Origin: Scenedesmus sp. ARA3
Taxonomy: Eukaryota; Chlorophyta; Chlorophyceae; Sphaeropleales; Scenedesmaceae
Length of the DNA: 64,000 bases
Assembly: GCA_004335835.1 (NCBI GenBank)
Contig: RWJK01001377.1
Location: 1 to 64,000, forward strand
Direction of reading: 5' to 3'
This document shows, one piece after another, positions 10,588-22,254 of the stretch. The notes under the pieces are model-generated. The model was not told the DNA's origin, did no database searches, and was given only the letters and a program-made list of their open reading frames with translations. Positions within the stretch are counted from its first letter, which is position 1. Each line of letters begins with the position of its first letter. Made by a program: the position numbers and the translations under genes.

Positions 10588-13500
10588 CTAGCTGCCCAAG
10601 CTGTCAGCAGCTGCATTGTCTGCAGCCACTCGCTGCAGACCTGGAAGCTCCATGCTGCTGCTGCCGCTCATGCCAGCAACCCCATCAACAGTGCTGACGC
10701 CATCTGCAGCAGCTGCTGCTGATGATGATGGTTCAACATCCCAGATTCCAACCACATCAAGCAGCCTGCCGCTCCCGCAGTGAGCCGGGTTGGCGCAAGC
10801 AGCACCATCAACAGCAGCAGCAGCTGCAGCCGGACCCTCACTCAACACGCCTGCATCAACACCAGATTCTTCAGCTACCATCAGCACTGTATCACACGCT
10901 GCTGCTGCAGCTCCAGCTCCAGCTCCAGCAGCAGCAGCAGCAGCAGCAGTCTCTTGCCCCAAGCTGCCCACCCTACTGGGAGAGCCAGTGCTGCCAGGGC
11001 TCATCCCAGCCAAGCTCTCCCACCCATCTAAACCCTCTGCCGTTCCTGCAAACCCTAACCCCCCGCCCCCAGCTAAAACCCCGGACCGCTGCCGCCCCAT
11101 TGACCAAGCACCGAGCAGGGATCCACTTCTCGGTGTAACGGGCGTCATCTGGCTCTGAGAGGGAACTGGGGTTATGCCATATAACCTCTCCCGCTGATCA
11201 CGGAAGCTTCCGCGGGCCAAGCTGCGCAGGTATGCTGCTGCATCGATGTCCATGTGTGCTGTGAAGCGCCGCCCGGCTGCTGCATGTGCTCCGGATGCGA
11301 ATGAGCCAGCCACAGAGGGTGGCCGGTCCATCATGATGAGGGCTGCCTCATCTTGCAGCTGCCTGCGCTGCCGCTCATTGTCTCCTTTGGAATAGGTCAC
11401 AGCAGCTGCAGCGGTAAAGAGGCACATGCATGCGCAGGCGGGTGTCAAGTCGATGTCTTGCCTGCATGTCTTGCATGCAGATCCCGAGTCAAGTCCATGG
11501 TCTACGGCACCAGCGCCAGGCTCCATTTGCTTGCAGGCGGGATGCAACCACATGCACATGTCCATGGCCAACACACGCAGCTTCGCTCGATCCAGCAAAC
11601 TGTATCCGAACACTAATCCTGTTTTGTCTGGTGCTGTTACTCACCAAGCACGAGAATGAGGAAGCCAGCAGCTTGCAGGAAGGACCAGCCCAGCCACGGC
11701 TCCCCTGGAAGCTGGCTGGCCACATCCACCAGCTGAGCAGGCCCAGGGTTCAACACAGCCCCTAACCCCAGGAGCCCTGCCGCAGCTGTTTCCTGCAACC
11801 TGCTGCTGCTGCTGCTGCTGCTAAGCCCTGCACCATGCTGCTGCTGCCACAAGCTCTGCCACAAGGTGTGAAAGCCTTGCCGCTGCTGCTGGTGTGGCAG
11901 CAGCCCTGTGCTGCTGTCACTTCCAGAGGGGAAGCGAACCAAGCTACTGCCTGCTGAAAGTCCAGCAGCAGGCACCCCTGCTGCTGCTGCTGATGCTGTT
12001 GTGCTGCTTGTGTGGTTGCCAGGCAGCATCGGCTGCAGCTGGTCAGAGGCATCTGGCACAAATGCTGAAGCTACTGCAAAGATGAGCAGGTTGATGATCC
12101 ACACAAACAGTGTACGCACTGCCTGCAGCAGCGCTGTGTCCACTGCACTGAGCTCCCCTGCAGCAGCAACAAGACACACATGCACAATATAAAAAGTGCA
12201 AGGCACGACCTGCAACAAAAGCATGCAATTGCGCACCGCTTCTGCATAACAAAAGCACACCACGCATGCTTAATACCATATAATGACACGTGTTCAAAAC
12301 CTGCGCACCTGTTGTGACCATGCCGCAGATGTTGTATGCTGCCAGCGAGCCTGTGTAAGCCAGCAGCAGCAGCTGCAGCAGCGGCCTGCTGCCCACCATG
12401 ACCAGGCTGTCCCAGCTGTCCTCGGCCAGGCCCCAGCCCTCAGGCGCGGCGCTGACTTGCGCCAGCGGCAGCACCACACACAGCTGCAGCGCAAAAGCAG
12501 CAGCAACGCAATGGGGTGAGTCAGAACTGGGCTGTCCCAGCTGTCCTCAGCCAGGCCCCAGCCCTCAGGCGCTGTACTGACCTGAGCCAGCGGCAGCACC
12601 ACACACAGCTGCAGCAGGCAACACAACAGAGGCAGCAGCAACATAGGTTCAGAACTACTGGAAAATGCACTATCAGCTGCAGCGTCTGCCACGCCGAGCA
12701 CCCTAAACACTTCCCATTTCAACGTGTGTGGACAGCCCATCCGTGCCCCACTGTCCCAGCCATGCCCCCAACCTTCACTCACCGTCAGCACAAAGCCAAG
12801 CAGCCCCTCCGCGCCCACCACCTTGAGGGGTGACAGCTGCAGCCGGCTGTAGTACCAGCCCTGGTCGACCAGCTGGCAGCACAACAGGCGACCTGGGAGC
12901 TCTGTCCTAGCAGCGACTTGGGGTTGCACCAACATCTGCAGTGTCTGCCCTTCCCTTCTCAACGCTGTTTGAATACCACATACATGCCCCACTGCATGAC
13001 AAATACCCCAGTCCTTACTCACCGTCAAGACGAAACCAAGCAGCCCCTCAGCGCCCACCACCTTCAAGGGTGACAGCTGCAGCCGGCTGTAGTACCAGCC
13101 CTGGTCGATCAGCAGCTGCCCCGCAGCAAGCATTTGAGAGGCCAGTATGAGGCCGATGCCTGCTGCCATGGCTCCCCTGCTGCTGGGGGCGCTGCTGCCA
13201 CCGAAACCAGAGGCCAGCGCAGCAGCAGCGACCATGCAGAGGCCAGTCTGTGGAGTGCAGCGCAGCAGAGCGGGGCGAAAAGTGGGTGGGTCAGTTGTCG
13301 GGGCTTCCTGCCAGCAGAGTTGTGGCACCGCACAAACGCTATGATTGCAGATAAGATCAGCAGTTGCCCCGCAGCAAGCATCTGAGAGGCCAGTATGAGG
13401 CCTATCCCTGCTGCCATGGCGCCCTGCTGCTGGGGGCGCTGCTGCCACCGAAACCAGAGGCCAGCGCAGCAGCAGCAACCATGCACAGGCCCGTCTGTGG

Positions 13501-14818
13501 AATGCGGCGCAGCACAGCAGGGCAGGTAGTAGTTGAGTCAGTTATCGGGGTCTCCTGCAAGCAGAGCCGTGGCACTGCACAGTCGGCTATGCTTGCAGAG
13601 AAGATCAGCAGCTGCATGCCCTACAAAACCTGAGCAGCCCAGCTGGCCTGTACAGGTGCTGGATCAGCAGCTTGCACCGCACAAAGAGTGTGGACGCCTC
13701 AGCACAACATACCCTGGCGTACGCTGCTTAGCCTTCATGTTTAAGGGACAAGTCAAAGCAATGCATGCTGTAGCACCAAAACTCACCATGCAGCCGGCGA
13801 GGCCTGTCAGGTGGTAGCGGTTCATGCGCTTGCCCCACAGGCACAAATTCACAACACATATTGCACACTGAATACTCACGATACACCCCGCGAGGCCAGT
13901 CAGGTGGTAGCGGTTCATGCGCTTTCCCCACAGGCACACGCCCATCAGTGCCGCAAAGGGCAGCAGCGACTGCCGCAGCATCTGAGTGGCGGATGCAGTC
14001 ACTGCCAGCAGCCCCACATTCAGCAGTGCTGCGCCAGCCAGGTCAAACAGAGTGGGCACGGCCAGCAGCAGCAGCTGCTTATCCAGCAGGCGGAAGCGCA
14101 GCGTCGCTGCTGCTGTTGTGCTGCTGGATGCGAAGGGGGACTGCAGGACTCTGGGCGCTTGGTACACCTGTGGCAAGCCAGGCAAGGGGAAGAAAGCGGG
14201 AACATGAGCATCAGGGAGGGCAGGGGCTGATGCCGCTATGGGCTCAGCACGACAACCGATGTGACTGTCCAGTGCGCTAATGCACCCACGCAAGTCCTCC
14301 ACGGACTGATTCGGACACACTGAGCCGCAGTGACCTGTCACAGCGATTGCGGCTGCGCGCATGTTGCTGGCCACAGTCTGTCTTCTGCGCTGCTTGCTCA
14401 TGCACTGCAGCTAGCTCAAGCACTGCAGCTAGCTCAAGCACTGCAGCTAGCTCAAGCACTGCAGCTAGCTCAAGCACTGCAGCTAGCTCGTGCTCTAGGG
14501 CCAGCTCATGCTGTGCTGTGCTGTGCTGTGTGGCCCCACCTCATCATCGTCTGCGTCAAACTTCAGCAACGGCGCGTACAGCGGCTGGCAGGGATTCTAT
14601 CGCAACCTTCACAACCAACAGACTGCATGTACATGCCCCACCTCATCATCGTCCGCGTCAAACTGCAGCAGCGGCGTGTAAAGCGGCTGGTACGGCTCGT
14701 ACGTCAGCCGGCGCCGCGTGCTGCTGCTGCGCGCGATGAGGCGCGCCAGGTACTTGCTGCGGCGCCGCAGGCTGCGCGCGAGGTCCAGGAACAGCGACAG
14801 CGGCAGGTTGAGCGACAT
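10588..14818 (-). CDS. SLC35F6-like multi-pass transporter (drug/metabolite transporter superfamily)
   Basis: Preferred minus-strand exons: 14642-14818, 13880-14167, 13023-13247, 12309-12483, 11645-12157, 11577-11618 and 10588-11405, giving 745 aa with phases closed. Conserved blocks follow SLC35F6 order: LFDLAGAALLNVGLLAVTAS then QMLRQSL; GLILASQMLAAGQLLI; KVVGAEGLLGFVLT; LAYTGSLAAYNICGMVTTG; GELSAVDTALLQAVRTLFVW; and QAAGFLILVLG. Animal SLC35F6 is near 370 aa. The extra length is a Ser/Gln-rich loop in exon 5 and a long Ala/Gly/Ser-rich C-terminal exon. Splicing of the last two junctions is less certain. Local duplicates of exon borders are listed separately. Substrate is unknown; membrane location is inferred from hydrophobic segments. 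It is divergent from the gene at 15566. Confidence 0.7.
12400..12615 (-). repeat. 125-bp offset duplication of the start of transporter exon 4
   Basis: About 90 bases at 12400-12490 recur at about 12525-12615. The 12309-12483 exon is the complete version. The upstream copy has the acceptor and encodes the start LCVVLPLAQ, but then meets an internal CAG|GTCAGT donor-like site and intron sequence, so only a short alternative exon could be made from it. Confidence 0.75.
12640..13120 (-). repeat. About 240-bp tandem duplication containing a 30-residue exon cassette
   Basis: Sequence around 12711-12880 matches 12951-13120 at an offset of 240. Both copies encode DQGWYYSRLQLSPLKVVGAE followed by GLLGFVLT and both end in a GTGAGT donor. 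The extra copy (12783-12872) has its own CCAG acceptor and is 90 bases, phase 0 at both ends. It could be included, skipped, or used instead of the end of exon 3 without breaking the frame. Confidence 0.75.
13107..13602 (-). repeat. 248-bp tandem duplication of transporter exon 3 region
   Basis: Units are 13107-13354 and 13355-13602, with a partial third start at 13603 (the GATCAGCAG.TGC boundary recurs). Both carry a TTCCACAG or CTCCACAG acceptor and the TGLCMVAAAALASGFGGSSA coding block. The far copy has lost one base near 13420 (GGCGCC against GGAGCC) and then reads into a stop, so only the 13107-13354 copy gives a continuous frame. Confidence 0.8.
13774..13940 (-). repeat. About 93-bp duplication of the end of transporter exon 2
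   Basis: The segment encoding CLWGKRMNRYHLTGLAGC and its GTGAGT donor occurs at about 13880-13940, in the true exon, and again at about 13785-13850 within the following intron. The second copy has no obvious acceptor immediately in front of it. Confidence 0.75.
14403..14490. repeat. 18-bp tandem repeat, about five units
   Basis: The unit CACTGCAGCTAGCTCAAG is repeated almost perfectly about five times and ends in a variant CAGCTAGCTCGTGC. It lies in intron 1 of the transporter gene. Units are contiguous without unique spacers, so it is a minisatellite. Confidence 0.9.
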
Positions 14819-15565
14819 GCCTGCAGCATAACAGGTTGTGGTTGCCGCAGGTTCTTGTGGTAAGGTGATAGTGCTTGCAGGCTATGAGCAGCAAGCAGTG
14901 TTCAGCAAGCCTGATGAGCTAGCTCCACCAGGCTTCGGCTGCAGTTCAAGCACAGGGAGAGGGAATAACAGAGCACAACAGTAAGGCAATGAACAGTGGG
15001 ACCGCAGGCTGCGCGAGAGGTCCAGGAACAGCGACAGCGGCAGGTTGNNNNNNNNNNNNNNNNNNNNNNNNNNNNNNNNNNNNNNNNNNNNNNNNNNTGT
15101 TGACGATGTACCGGGATGCTGACGCTTCAGGTCATTACGGCTTTGCCTTAAGCATTTTATGCGTTACGGTCACCGATCGCATGTGCAATGGACGACCCGC
15201 ATTGTTAAGCAAGCCCTGCAAGTAGGGTTTGGGCATATGACGCGTGGGCATGTGCCCATGGTTTTGTTGAAACGTGACGGCAACGGCCTACTCACCATCG
15301 CTTGCTGTCACGTCTTTAGTTTCTGCTTAGGAGTCGTTTTGTAGAGGGCGCCTGTTGCTTGCAATCGTCGGTCAATCAGCGGGAACGGCTTTACACTCTT
15401 GATGCACGCTTCGTTCAACAAAATCTTCAAACCTTCAATCTTAGCCTGCTTCAGTTCATAATCTTGCATGCAAGAAAGGTGGAACATGCTGTGATAGCGA
15501 CCTATGTGCTGTGAGCAACTGTTGATGGGCTTCAGCTAACTGTAAGACTAACAGAGAGGAGAAGC
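14819..15565. other. Divergent intergenic region with an assembly gap
   Basis: It separates the starts of the transporter (-) and the bestrophin-like gene (+), so both promoters should be here. A 50-N gap occupies 15048-15097. The 45 bases before the gap (15002-15047) repeat 14765-14812, the start of transporter exon 1. The 60 bases after the gap repeat 612-672. Both edges are therefore duplicated sequence and this join should not be trusted. Confidence 0.6.
15048..15097. other. Assembly gap (50 N)
   Basis: Exactly 50 undetermined bases, the same length as the gap at 35242-35291. This suggests a default placeholder rather than a measured distance. Confidence 0.97.
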
Positions 15566-18500
15566 ATGGCTTCCACATCTTGGAGAAGATGGTGGATGTA
15601 CCTGAAGCTGAGCTTCCTCCCTCGGCTTTACTTCAAACAAGACAAGCAGGAGCGGCTGAGACGATACCTGCGGGCGTTGCTGTACCTTTTCAATGTGCAC
15701 ACGCTGTTCTTGGGAGGGATGGCATGCCTGAGTGTGTACGTCTGCGACCGATTCCGCTTTTCGTACAACATGGACCTGACGCTGGTGTCAACAGGTGGGT
15801 AGCTTTCCACAGAACAGTAACAGCATCAAGCACAGCTGTTTGTGGCTACAGCAGAGCATTTCCAGGCCGGCAGCCTTGTTGGTGTGGGTCGTGCGTGGCA
15901 GTTGCAGTCTGCTGGTCAAGCTGCTTTGACGGCATTGCAGTTGCCAAGATGGTAGTAGCTGACAGTGGCATGTTGTTGCCGGCTTCAGAGATCCGGCAAG
16001 CAACCGCACTGCAGCGCAGCCCTCTCATGCATGTACATGCTGCATGTTGCAGGCATCACATTCCCACTCATCTTCAACATACAGCAGGCTTTCACACGGC
16101 GCGAGAAGGCATTGACGCTTATTGCCAACCTCAAGGCATCAGCAGTGTCTTTGTACTTCATGCACAGGGACTGGGCTCAGGTAGGCAGCAGCTGAACATT
16201 GCAGCCTGCAGGAGCGTCTGCTGTTGCACGCAGTACACATACATAACGCTGCGTCAGCTGCTGCAGGAGGAGCCGGACCAGAGCAGTCTGTGGCTGTGCA
16301 GCCAAATGTAAAGGCACTAGCTAGCCATCAATTGCTGAGATGACGTGCAACTTGACGGTGTATGTGGCTGCTTGCAGGATGAGAACTTCCCAGCCTCCCT
16401 GGGCAATGACCACTCTGCTGCAGCACTGCACTGCAAGATGCTGCTGATGGACCTGCTGCGGGACGTGCGCAAATACCTGGTGGCGCACAGGTCAGCAGCT
16501 GGCAGCTAAGCTTGCAACGCAGTGCAGTACAGTGCAGTGCAGTGCAGTGCAGTGCAATGCAGTGCAGCAACATCAAGCGCCCTGGCATGCGCTCTTTGGC
16601 TGGCTGCAGGATGGGCACATTGGAGCAGCAGCAGCAACAGCCGACGTGTGCAGTGTTGCGTGAAGTTGGCATTCGCTGCCTCGATGTTGCAGCACTTGCT
16701 GCTAACAGTCCGGATATCAGCGAGACACGCTGAGCATGTAAAGGCATGCTGGTTCTGTCACAGATTCAATGCAGCCACCACCACCTGCACGCTGTAATGA
16801 AGCCGTCGATGCCATGACATTGTTGCGTTCTTGATGCTGCGTTGTGTGCAGTCCTTACGAGAGCTATGCCGAGCAGCGACTGACTGCCAAGCACAACCCT
16901 TACGTCAACATGCTGCTGGCAGGTGAACTTGCAGCCACAGCACTGTGCCACACATGCCAGCATGTGCACTGTGTGCATGTTTTACAGCTGGCAGCGGAGC
17001 AATGATGCGAGGAGATTTTTGCAGGCATGTGCCACATGAGCTCGCATACAATAACAAACAAAGAGCATGCCATGCAGAGTGGATACATGTTCTTGACCAT
17101 GTACGTGTTCTGTCCTGCAGACATGTCCCTGTCAGGCACTAGCCAGCTGTCATTTGAGGTGAGACTTGTTCCAGCGTGCAGCACAGCCTCATCCAGCACA
17201 CCCCAGCATCAGGCAGTTGAACAGATTCAAGGCAAATCGAGCATTCAGCCATGCCGTGCTTCTTGCTGTTGCAGGCGGCAGTGGAGAGGTACCAAAAAAC
17301 TGACCCAGCCACTGCAGCGCTGCACCGGTGCTACCGCGGCTTCAGCAGGCTGTCCGTGCTCAACGAGCGCCTGGGCCTGCGCAGTGGCTACACCAAGGGT
17401 GGTAAGTTGCGAGTGCTCTGCCCCATGCTGTCTAAGCAGTGTGTTTCTGTCGGCTCTGCATATGTCCTGCTGCCATGATGGAGCATGCTGTGCATTCGTT
17501 GCAATGCCAGCAAATGGCGGCTATAGGTCATGTTTTTCTGCTGCAGCTGACCTGTTTGTGCAGCTACTGCTTCAAGCAGTACTGTTGACGCAACCATTCT
17601 TATCTGTTCCAACTGCTGCTGCATGCGTTGCGCCAGGTGAGGGCGGAATGTCGCGCACCAACCAGTACCTACGGTGAGCAGCGAGCCCAGCTGCCTGTCA
17701 GGTCAGGCCTGAAGCATGCAAGGACGGCCGTGCACTGGTTACCTTGCTGGGCGGCCGGCAGCCATAATCAGATTGTATCTGCATTGCTGTTTCCTACCTA
17801 GCATATAGGCCTGTAGTTCAGCAGCTCACACTACCATGGCGACTACGTTAGTGTTAGAGCGCGATTTTATACATGTGTGCTGCAGGTACATGATTGCCAA
17901 CCTGGAGGAGCTGCGCATGATCAGGGAGTACAGGACGCCCATCATGATGAGGTGCGGAAAGCATGCTGCGGATACCTAACGGCTAACTTGCTTGCTTACC
18001 TGCTGCTTGTACATGTGGTGTACATTGGTCTGACTCATACCGCTGGTCCTGGCATGCAGGTACGCCAATGGCGTGCTCATCCACATCTTCTCCATGGTGC
18101 TGGCACCGTACTTTGTGCACTTCTGCGACAGCTGGCAGAGCCTGGGGTACAGCAGAAACAGGTGGGCTGTGCTGTCAGGGCTGCTGGCTTTGGGCGGGGC
18201 AGGGCGCCAGCCACCATCAGCACACATGCCTGATCAGCATGCACGATGGTGTCCACCATTAAATGTCATGACAGGCGATCCCAGGTCTTGTGTCACCCTG
18301 CCTGCAACATCATGTTGATGATCAAGCAAGCACACGAGCACGTGCACTCACTGCAATGTTGCGCTGCCTGCCTTGCTGCAGCTGCCCAGCCGGGTACAAT
18401 GCCGCCATCGTGTTCACCGTCATCTGCATGCTGCTGTACAACGTGCAGCAGGACATTGAGCAGCCTTTTGACGTGAGTTGCGCTGGCTTCATGCATCTGC

Positions 18501-19757
18501 TTGCGGTAGTTGCAAGGTTGGCAGCATTCTAAGCACTTCGTGCACAGCAATTGTGCTATGCTGGCGCTGCCAGCCGACAGCTGACAGCAGCAGCAGCTGC
18601 TACAATGTTGTTACTACCAGTTGGTAGTGGCTTGATGTTCTCTTTGCTGTTTTCCGCAGATGGAGGGCCTAGATGACGTCTTCTTTGATGTGCAAGATGA
18701 GGTGATGGACGACGTCATGTCACCAATGAGGACAGGTGGGTGCCACCTTCTCACCATAAAGTTACTGTGCACGTAATAAACACGCCATGCACCTGCTGCT
18801 GGCAGCGCTGTGCTCGGGACATGCATTGATCACCAAACCACCAAACAGTGCAAGCACTTGGCTGCCTTTGCCAATTTCCATGCCCACCTCACCCCGCACC
18901 TGTCGCTGGCCCTTGCAGCTGCCCCAAGTGGCTTCAGCACCCCCAGGCCTCATGGGCCTGAGTCCTACTGCAGTGCAGCCATGTGCCCTGGCAGCCCGGG
19001 CATGCGCAGCCAGCCAGACCCGCACATACACATGCCCTGGGCAGCAGCTGCATTGGCTGCTGGTGGGGGCGGCTGCGGAGCGTCCAAGCTGTCTCAGCAG
19101 CCCTCACTGCTGGATCCAGTGGATGAAAACTCATCAGAGGGCACAGGGTTTGTAGCAGTGGGCTTTGCAGGCACGCATGCAATGCGGCGCGTCAGCAGCA
19201 GGGAAGCAGTCAGCAAGCAGACGCTGCAGCAGCAGATGCATGAAAAGCACATCACTTGGGGTGCTGCCGGCAGCGCTGCCAGCGGCTGCAGCACCCCTCT
19301 ACGAGGCACCTCCCCACCTGCGTCGCAAACTGGCGCCATGCCATGTGTTGGCGGCGCAGCAGAAACAGCGCGCAGCTGCAGCAGGGAGATGGCGGCGCTG
19401 CAGAGCGCTGGCAGCAGCAGCAGCAGCATTGACAAGATGGCCGTATACGCTAACGATGAGGAGCAGCAGGTTGGTTCAGCTGGCCCGCGGCAGCGCCACA
19501 CTCCACGCGGTACAGCAGCTGCTGCAGCAGCAGTTATGAGTGGCAGCTTCACGGGCATGAGCATATCAGCGGCACCTGCTGGCAGGGGCAGCAGGCGTAC
19601 AAGTGACAAGGGTGACATGGAGGGGCAGCATGTTGTGCCCGTGGTATCTGCAGCAGGGCAGGAGCCGGGGAGCGAGCGCATCAGCAGCACATCTAGCGGC
19701 AGTGCTGAGTCATCAAGGCTGATCAAGTCAGCTTTGTTCAGCAGCGCAGAGTGGTAG
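15566..19757 (+). CDS. Bestrophin-like multi-pass membrane protein
   Basis: Twelve exons: 15566-15794, 16053-16180, 16378-16490, 16852-16922, 17121-17158, 17275-17401, 17637-17673, 17886-17951, 18060-18161, 18382-18472, 18660-18735 and 18919-19757. Phases close throughout, giving 638 aa. The ATG at 15566 begins MASTSWRRWW. Hydrophobic segments are near residues 30-55 (LFNVHTLFLGGMACLSVYV), 70-90 (TGITFPLIFNIQ), and two more before the QQDIEQPFD stretch. That stretch, followed by GLDDV, resembles the conserved IE-PF-DD region after the last helix of bestrophin-type anion channels. The final exon adds about 280 residues of Ser/Ala/Gly-rich, probably disordered tail. An anion-channel role is inferred from the resemblance only; it could also be an uncharacterised algal family of similar topology. 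Confidence 0.6.
16511..16565 (+). repeat. CAGTG pentanucleotide repeat
   Basis: A short run of AGTGC/CAGTG units lies in intron 3 of the bestrophin-like gene. It is a simple repeat with no coding role. Confidence 0.8.
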
Positions 19758-22254
19758 ATTGTTCAACCAACAGCCTCGAGCTTCTATGCGTGTCTCTTGT
19801 GGACAAGGGGTGCATTCGTTGTAGGTATCAGACCCCATCAGACCAGCTGGTGAATAGCAATATTGCTGTACGTTTTCATTGAAAACCTTTATGAACTGTT
19901 AGCATGTGACTTGTACAACAGAGGTTTATACCTGCCAGCTGGTCTTGGTGAGCACTTTTCCGTGACCTCTGTGCTCGCCATGATTGCTTGGGCCAGAGCG
20001 ATGTTCTGCTCATCCTGGTGTATGCAGCAGTGCTGGCCAGCTACAGCTGCCGCATGAAAGTGAGCATGCGTGTTGCGTGAGTTGCTGTGATGTGTGCTAA
20101 TGCTATGCGGTGGCTCATCTGCTCAACACTGACGCAGTGACTCAACAGGTCAGGATTGTTCTTACAGGCATATGACCCAGGTGACTGGTGTGACTGCCAA
20201 AAGCTGGCATTGCATTGTGCATACACATGTGCCACACACTAGGCCTGTTGATGCCAGGTGTGCCCTGCAGTTTTGTATGGTGGGATGTACCACGTGGTGA
20301 GTGCACTCACCTTCCCGCAGAGCGATTTTTTGCTATGTCTTTGCATCAGCAGCATGAGTGCTCGGCAATTGCTGAGCATTAGAGGCTGGTGCGCATTTAA
20401 AATTTAGTGGCAGTAGGGTGCTGGTGCTGCCAGCAGCAGGGCTCTCATATATGGTAGCCTGTGAAGGTCTGCTGCCTTCAAAGGTGCTCAGATGAGCCTG
20501 GGCGCAGGTATGATGTCAAGAAGGGAGTGAGTAAAGATGCGGGTGTTTGCGGATGCTTCGACCACTGATAGGCATGTTGGTGTGATTCGCTCATATATGG
20601 AATGTCTGCCAGGCCCTAGGCCGCTGTGCACGACTATTCATATTCACGCAGCGATCTGAACTCAGTGACTGACAGCAAGCAGTAACATACCATATTGATG
20701 TTGTTGGTCGGGCAACATCAGAGGCATCCATGGCACTTGGACGGCATCGTGCTGTGTGATGTTCACCTCCAACTTCAAGTGACGTGTTACACCGTGTGGG
20801 TCTGGCCATAGCGGCAGCTCCTACATGTTGTGCTGTACGGCGCCGCAACGCTCGATGGGCAGGTGGGCGTGCATCACTGCGCCAGAGATCAGCTGCTGGG
20901 ACATCAGGTGTGTGTTGCTGGAGCACAAGCGGCTGCAGCGCAATGTCAGTAGGCACTGGACACTGGCCATGGGTCAACAGCACCGTGCTTTTTACAGAAG
21001 TAGCACAGCGCCAGCATGCAACGCGTTCAGCATCACAGATCGTGCACCACCAAGTGCGGGCGCCAACTTGCATCAGAAGCTTGATGCCCTTCTTGCCTCT
21101 TCCAACAATGAATGCTGAGCAACAGTGTGCAGCTTGCGCCACACATGATGCAGCACGCCAGGCAGAGGCTGAAGCTGCTGACCCTGGTGCAGCATGCGCA
21201 CACCGCCAAGAAAAGCAACAGGTGCGTGTGCAAAAACTGAAGGCAGCCAAGCCCAGACGTCACCACACACGACATGTGTGAAGGCGGACAAGGCATGTCC
21301 TTTTCAATGGATGAGGCCAAGCATGGCAAAGGGCTGCAAGCCACACTGTGAGCAAGGAGCCAGCACGCGTGTTTGCTTGCAGCGCACGATGCCCGTGATG
21401 TGCCCCCGCACAGCAAAGCTGGTCACACAACTGGCTCGCCTATACATCACAGCTGCACTCTCCAGTTTGCGCCCATTATCAACAAGTGCAGAATACACAG
21501 ATCGCACGCAACATCTGCACAGCCAAAAGAACGTCAAGCTGCAGCATACAAAGACACCTGTGTTACTGGTGGACCCGGTAACTTTGCAGTCGAGCCTGTA
21601 TCAACAGTCGCCTCTACTGTTGTCCTGCACCTCAACATGCCACAACTGTGTGCAACCACAGATGAAACTGCCAAATGTGTGTTGCAACTGCTACCAAGTG
21701 CTGTGGTGTACTGGTGGCCCTACGCATATACATACTGTATAATGACATTGATCAGCTGTAGCTAACAGGGGACATCTGTTCACCGGCTAAACATGCTGTC
21801 ACTGGCTACATGCAGACACTCTGCCGGCTGCACATCGAAATTGGCCCACACAAGCCACCTCTGTCTGCATGCTAACAACAGCAGCACGCATACCCGCTGT
21901 ACCGCAGCACTCCTACCCGCCTTACTGCAAGGCTCACTTCATCGCAACAGCTGCGTCCAGCGTTCACCCAGCACCTCGGGGCCTAACTCAACCACACTGC
22001 TCCTGACGCGCCAAATGTCCCCAGCCCTCACATTGGCAAACTCAACCCTAGCCCATCAGGCTGCTGACAGACGCTTGCTCCCCAGCTGATCACGTCGCTG
22101 ATACTCACACCCGTACATTCTCCCGCACACCACAGCCTGCTGCACTACCGGCTGTTGCAAAGGAGCAAGCTGCCTGCAGCCTTCCCTCAGCAGCAACTGC
22201 ACACACACCATCGAAAGAGCAACCGCACCAGCACAATCACAGCACAACACCGCA
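19758..22254. other. Long intergenic region, no gene recognised
   Basis: About 2.5 kb separates the ends of the bestrophin-like gene (+) and the ARC6-like gene (-). The longest open frames (for example 20784-21281 +) do not resemble a known family and lack convincing splice partners. No tRNA or rRNA seen. It should hold both 3' UTRs. A small gene of unknown type cannot be excluded. Confidence 0.4.

Noticed and set aside
12400..13602. Duplicated exons read as several separate transporter genes
   Set aside because: Each duplicate covers only part of an exon, and the conserved SLC35F6 blocks appear once in order when one copy of each is used.
14403..14490. Regular repeats that could suggest a CRISPR array
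   Set aside because: Units are contiguous with no unique spacers, lie in an intron of a eukaryotic gene, and form a simple minisatellite.
20784..21281. Plus-strand open frame in the 19.8-22.2 kb region
   Set aside because: No family resemblance, irregular composition and no convincing splice partners; not enough to call a gene.
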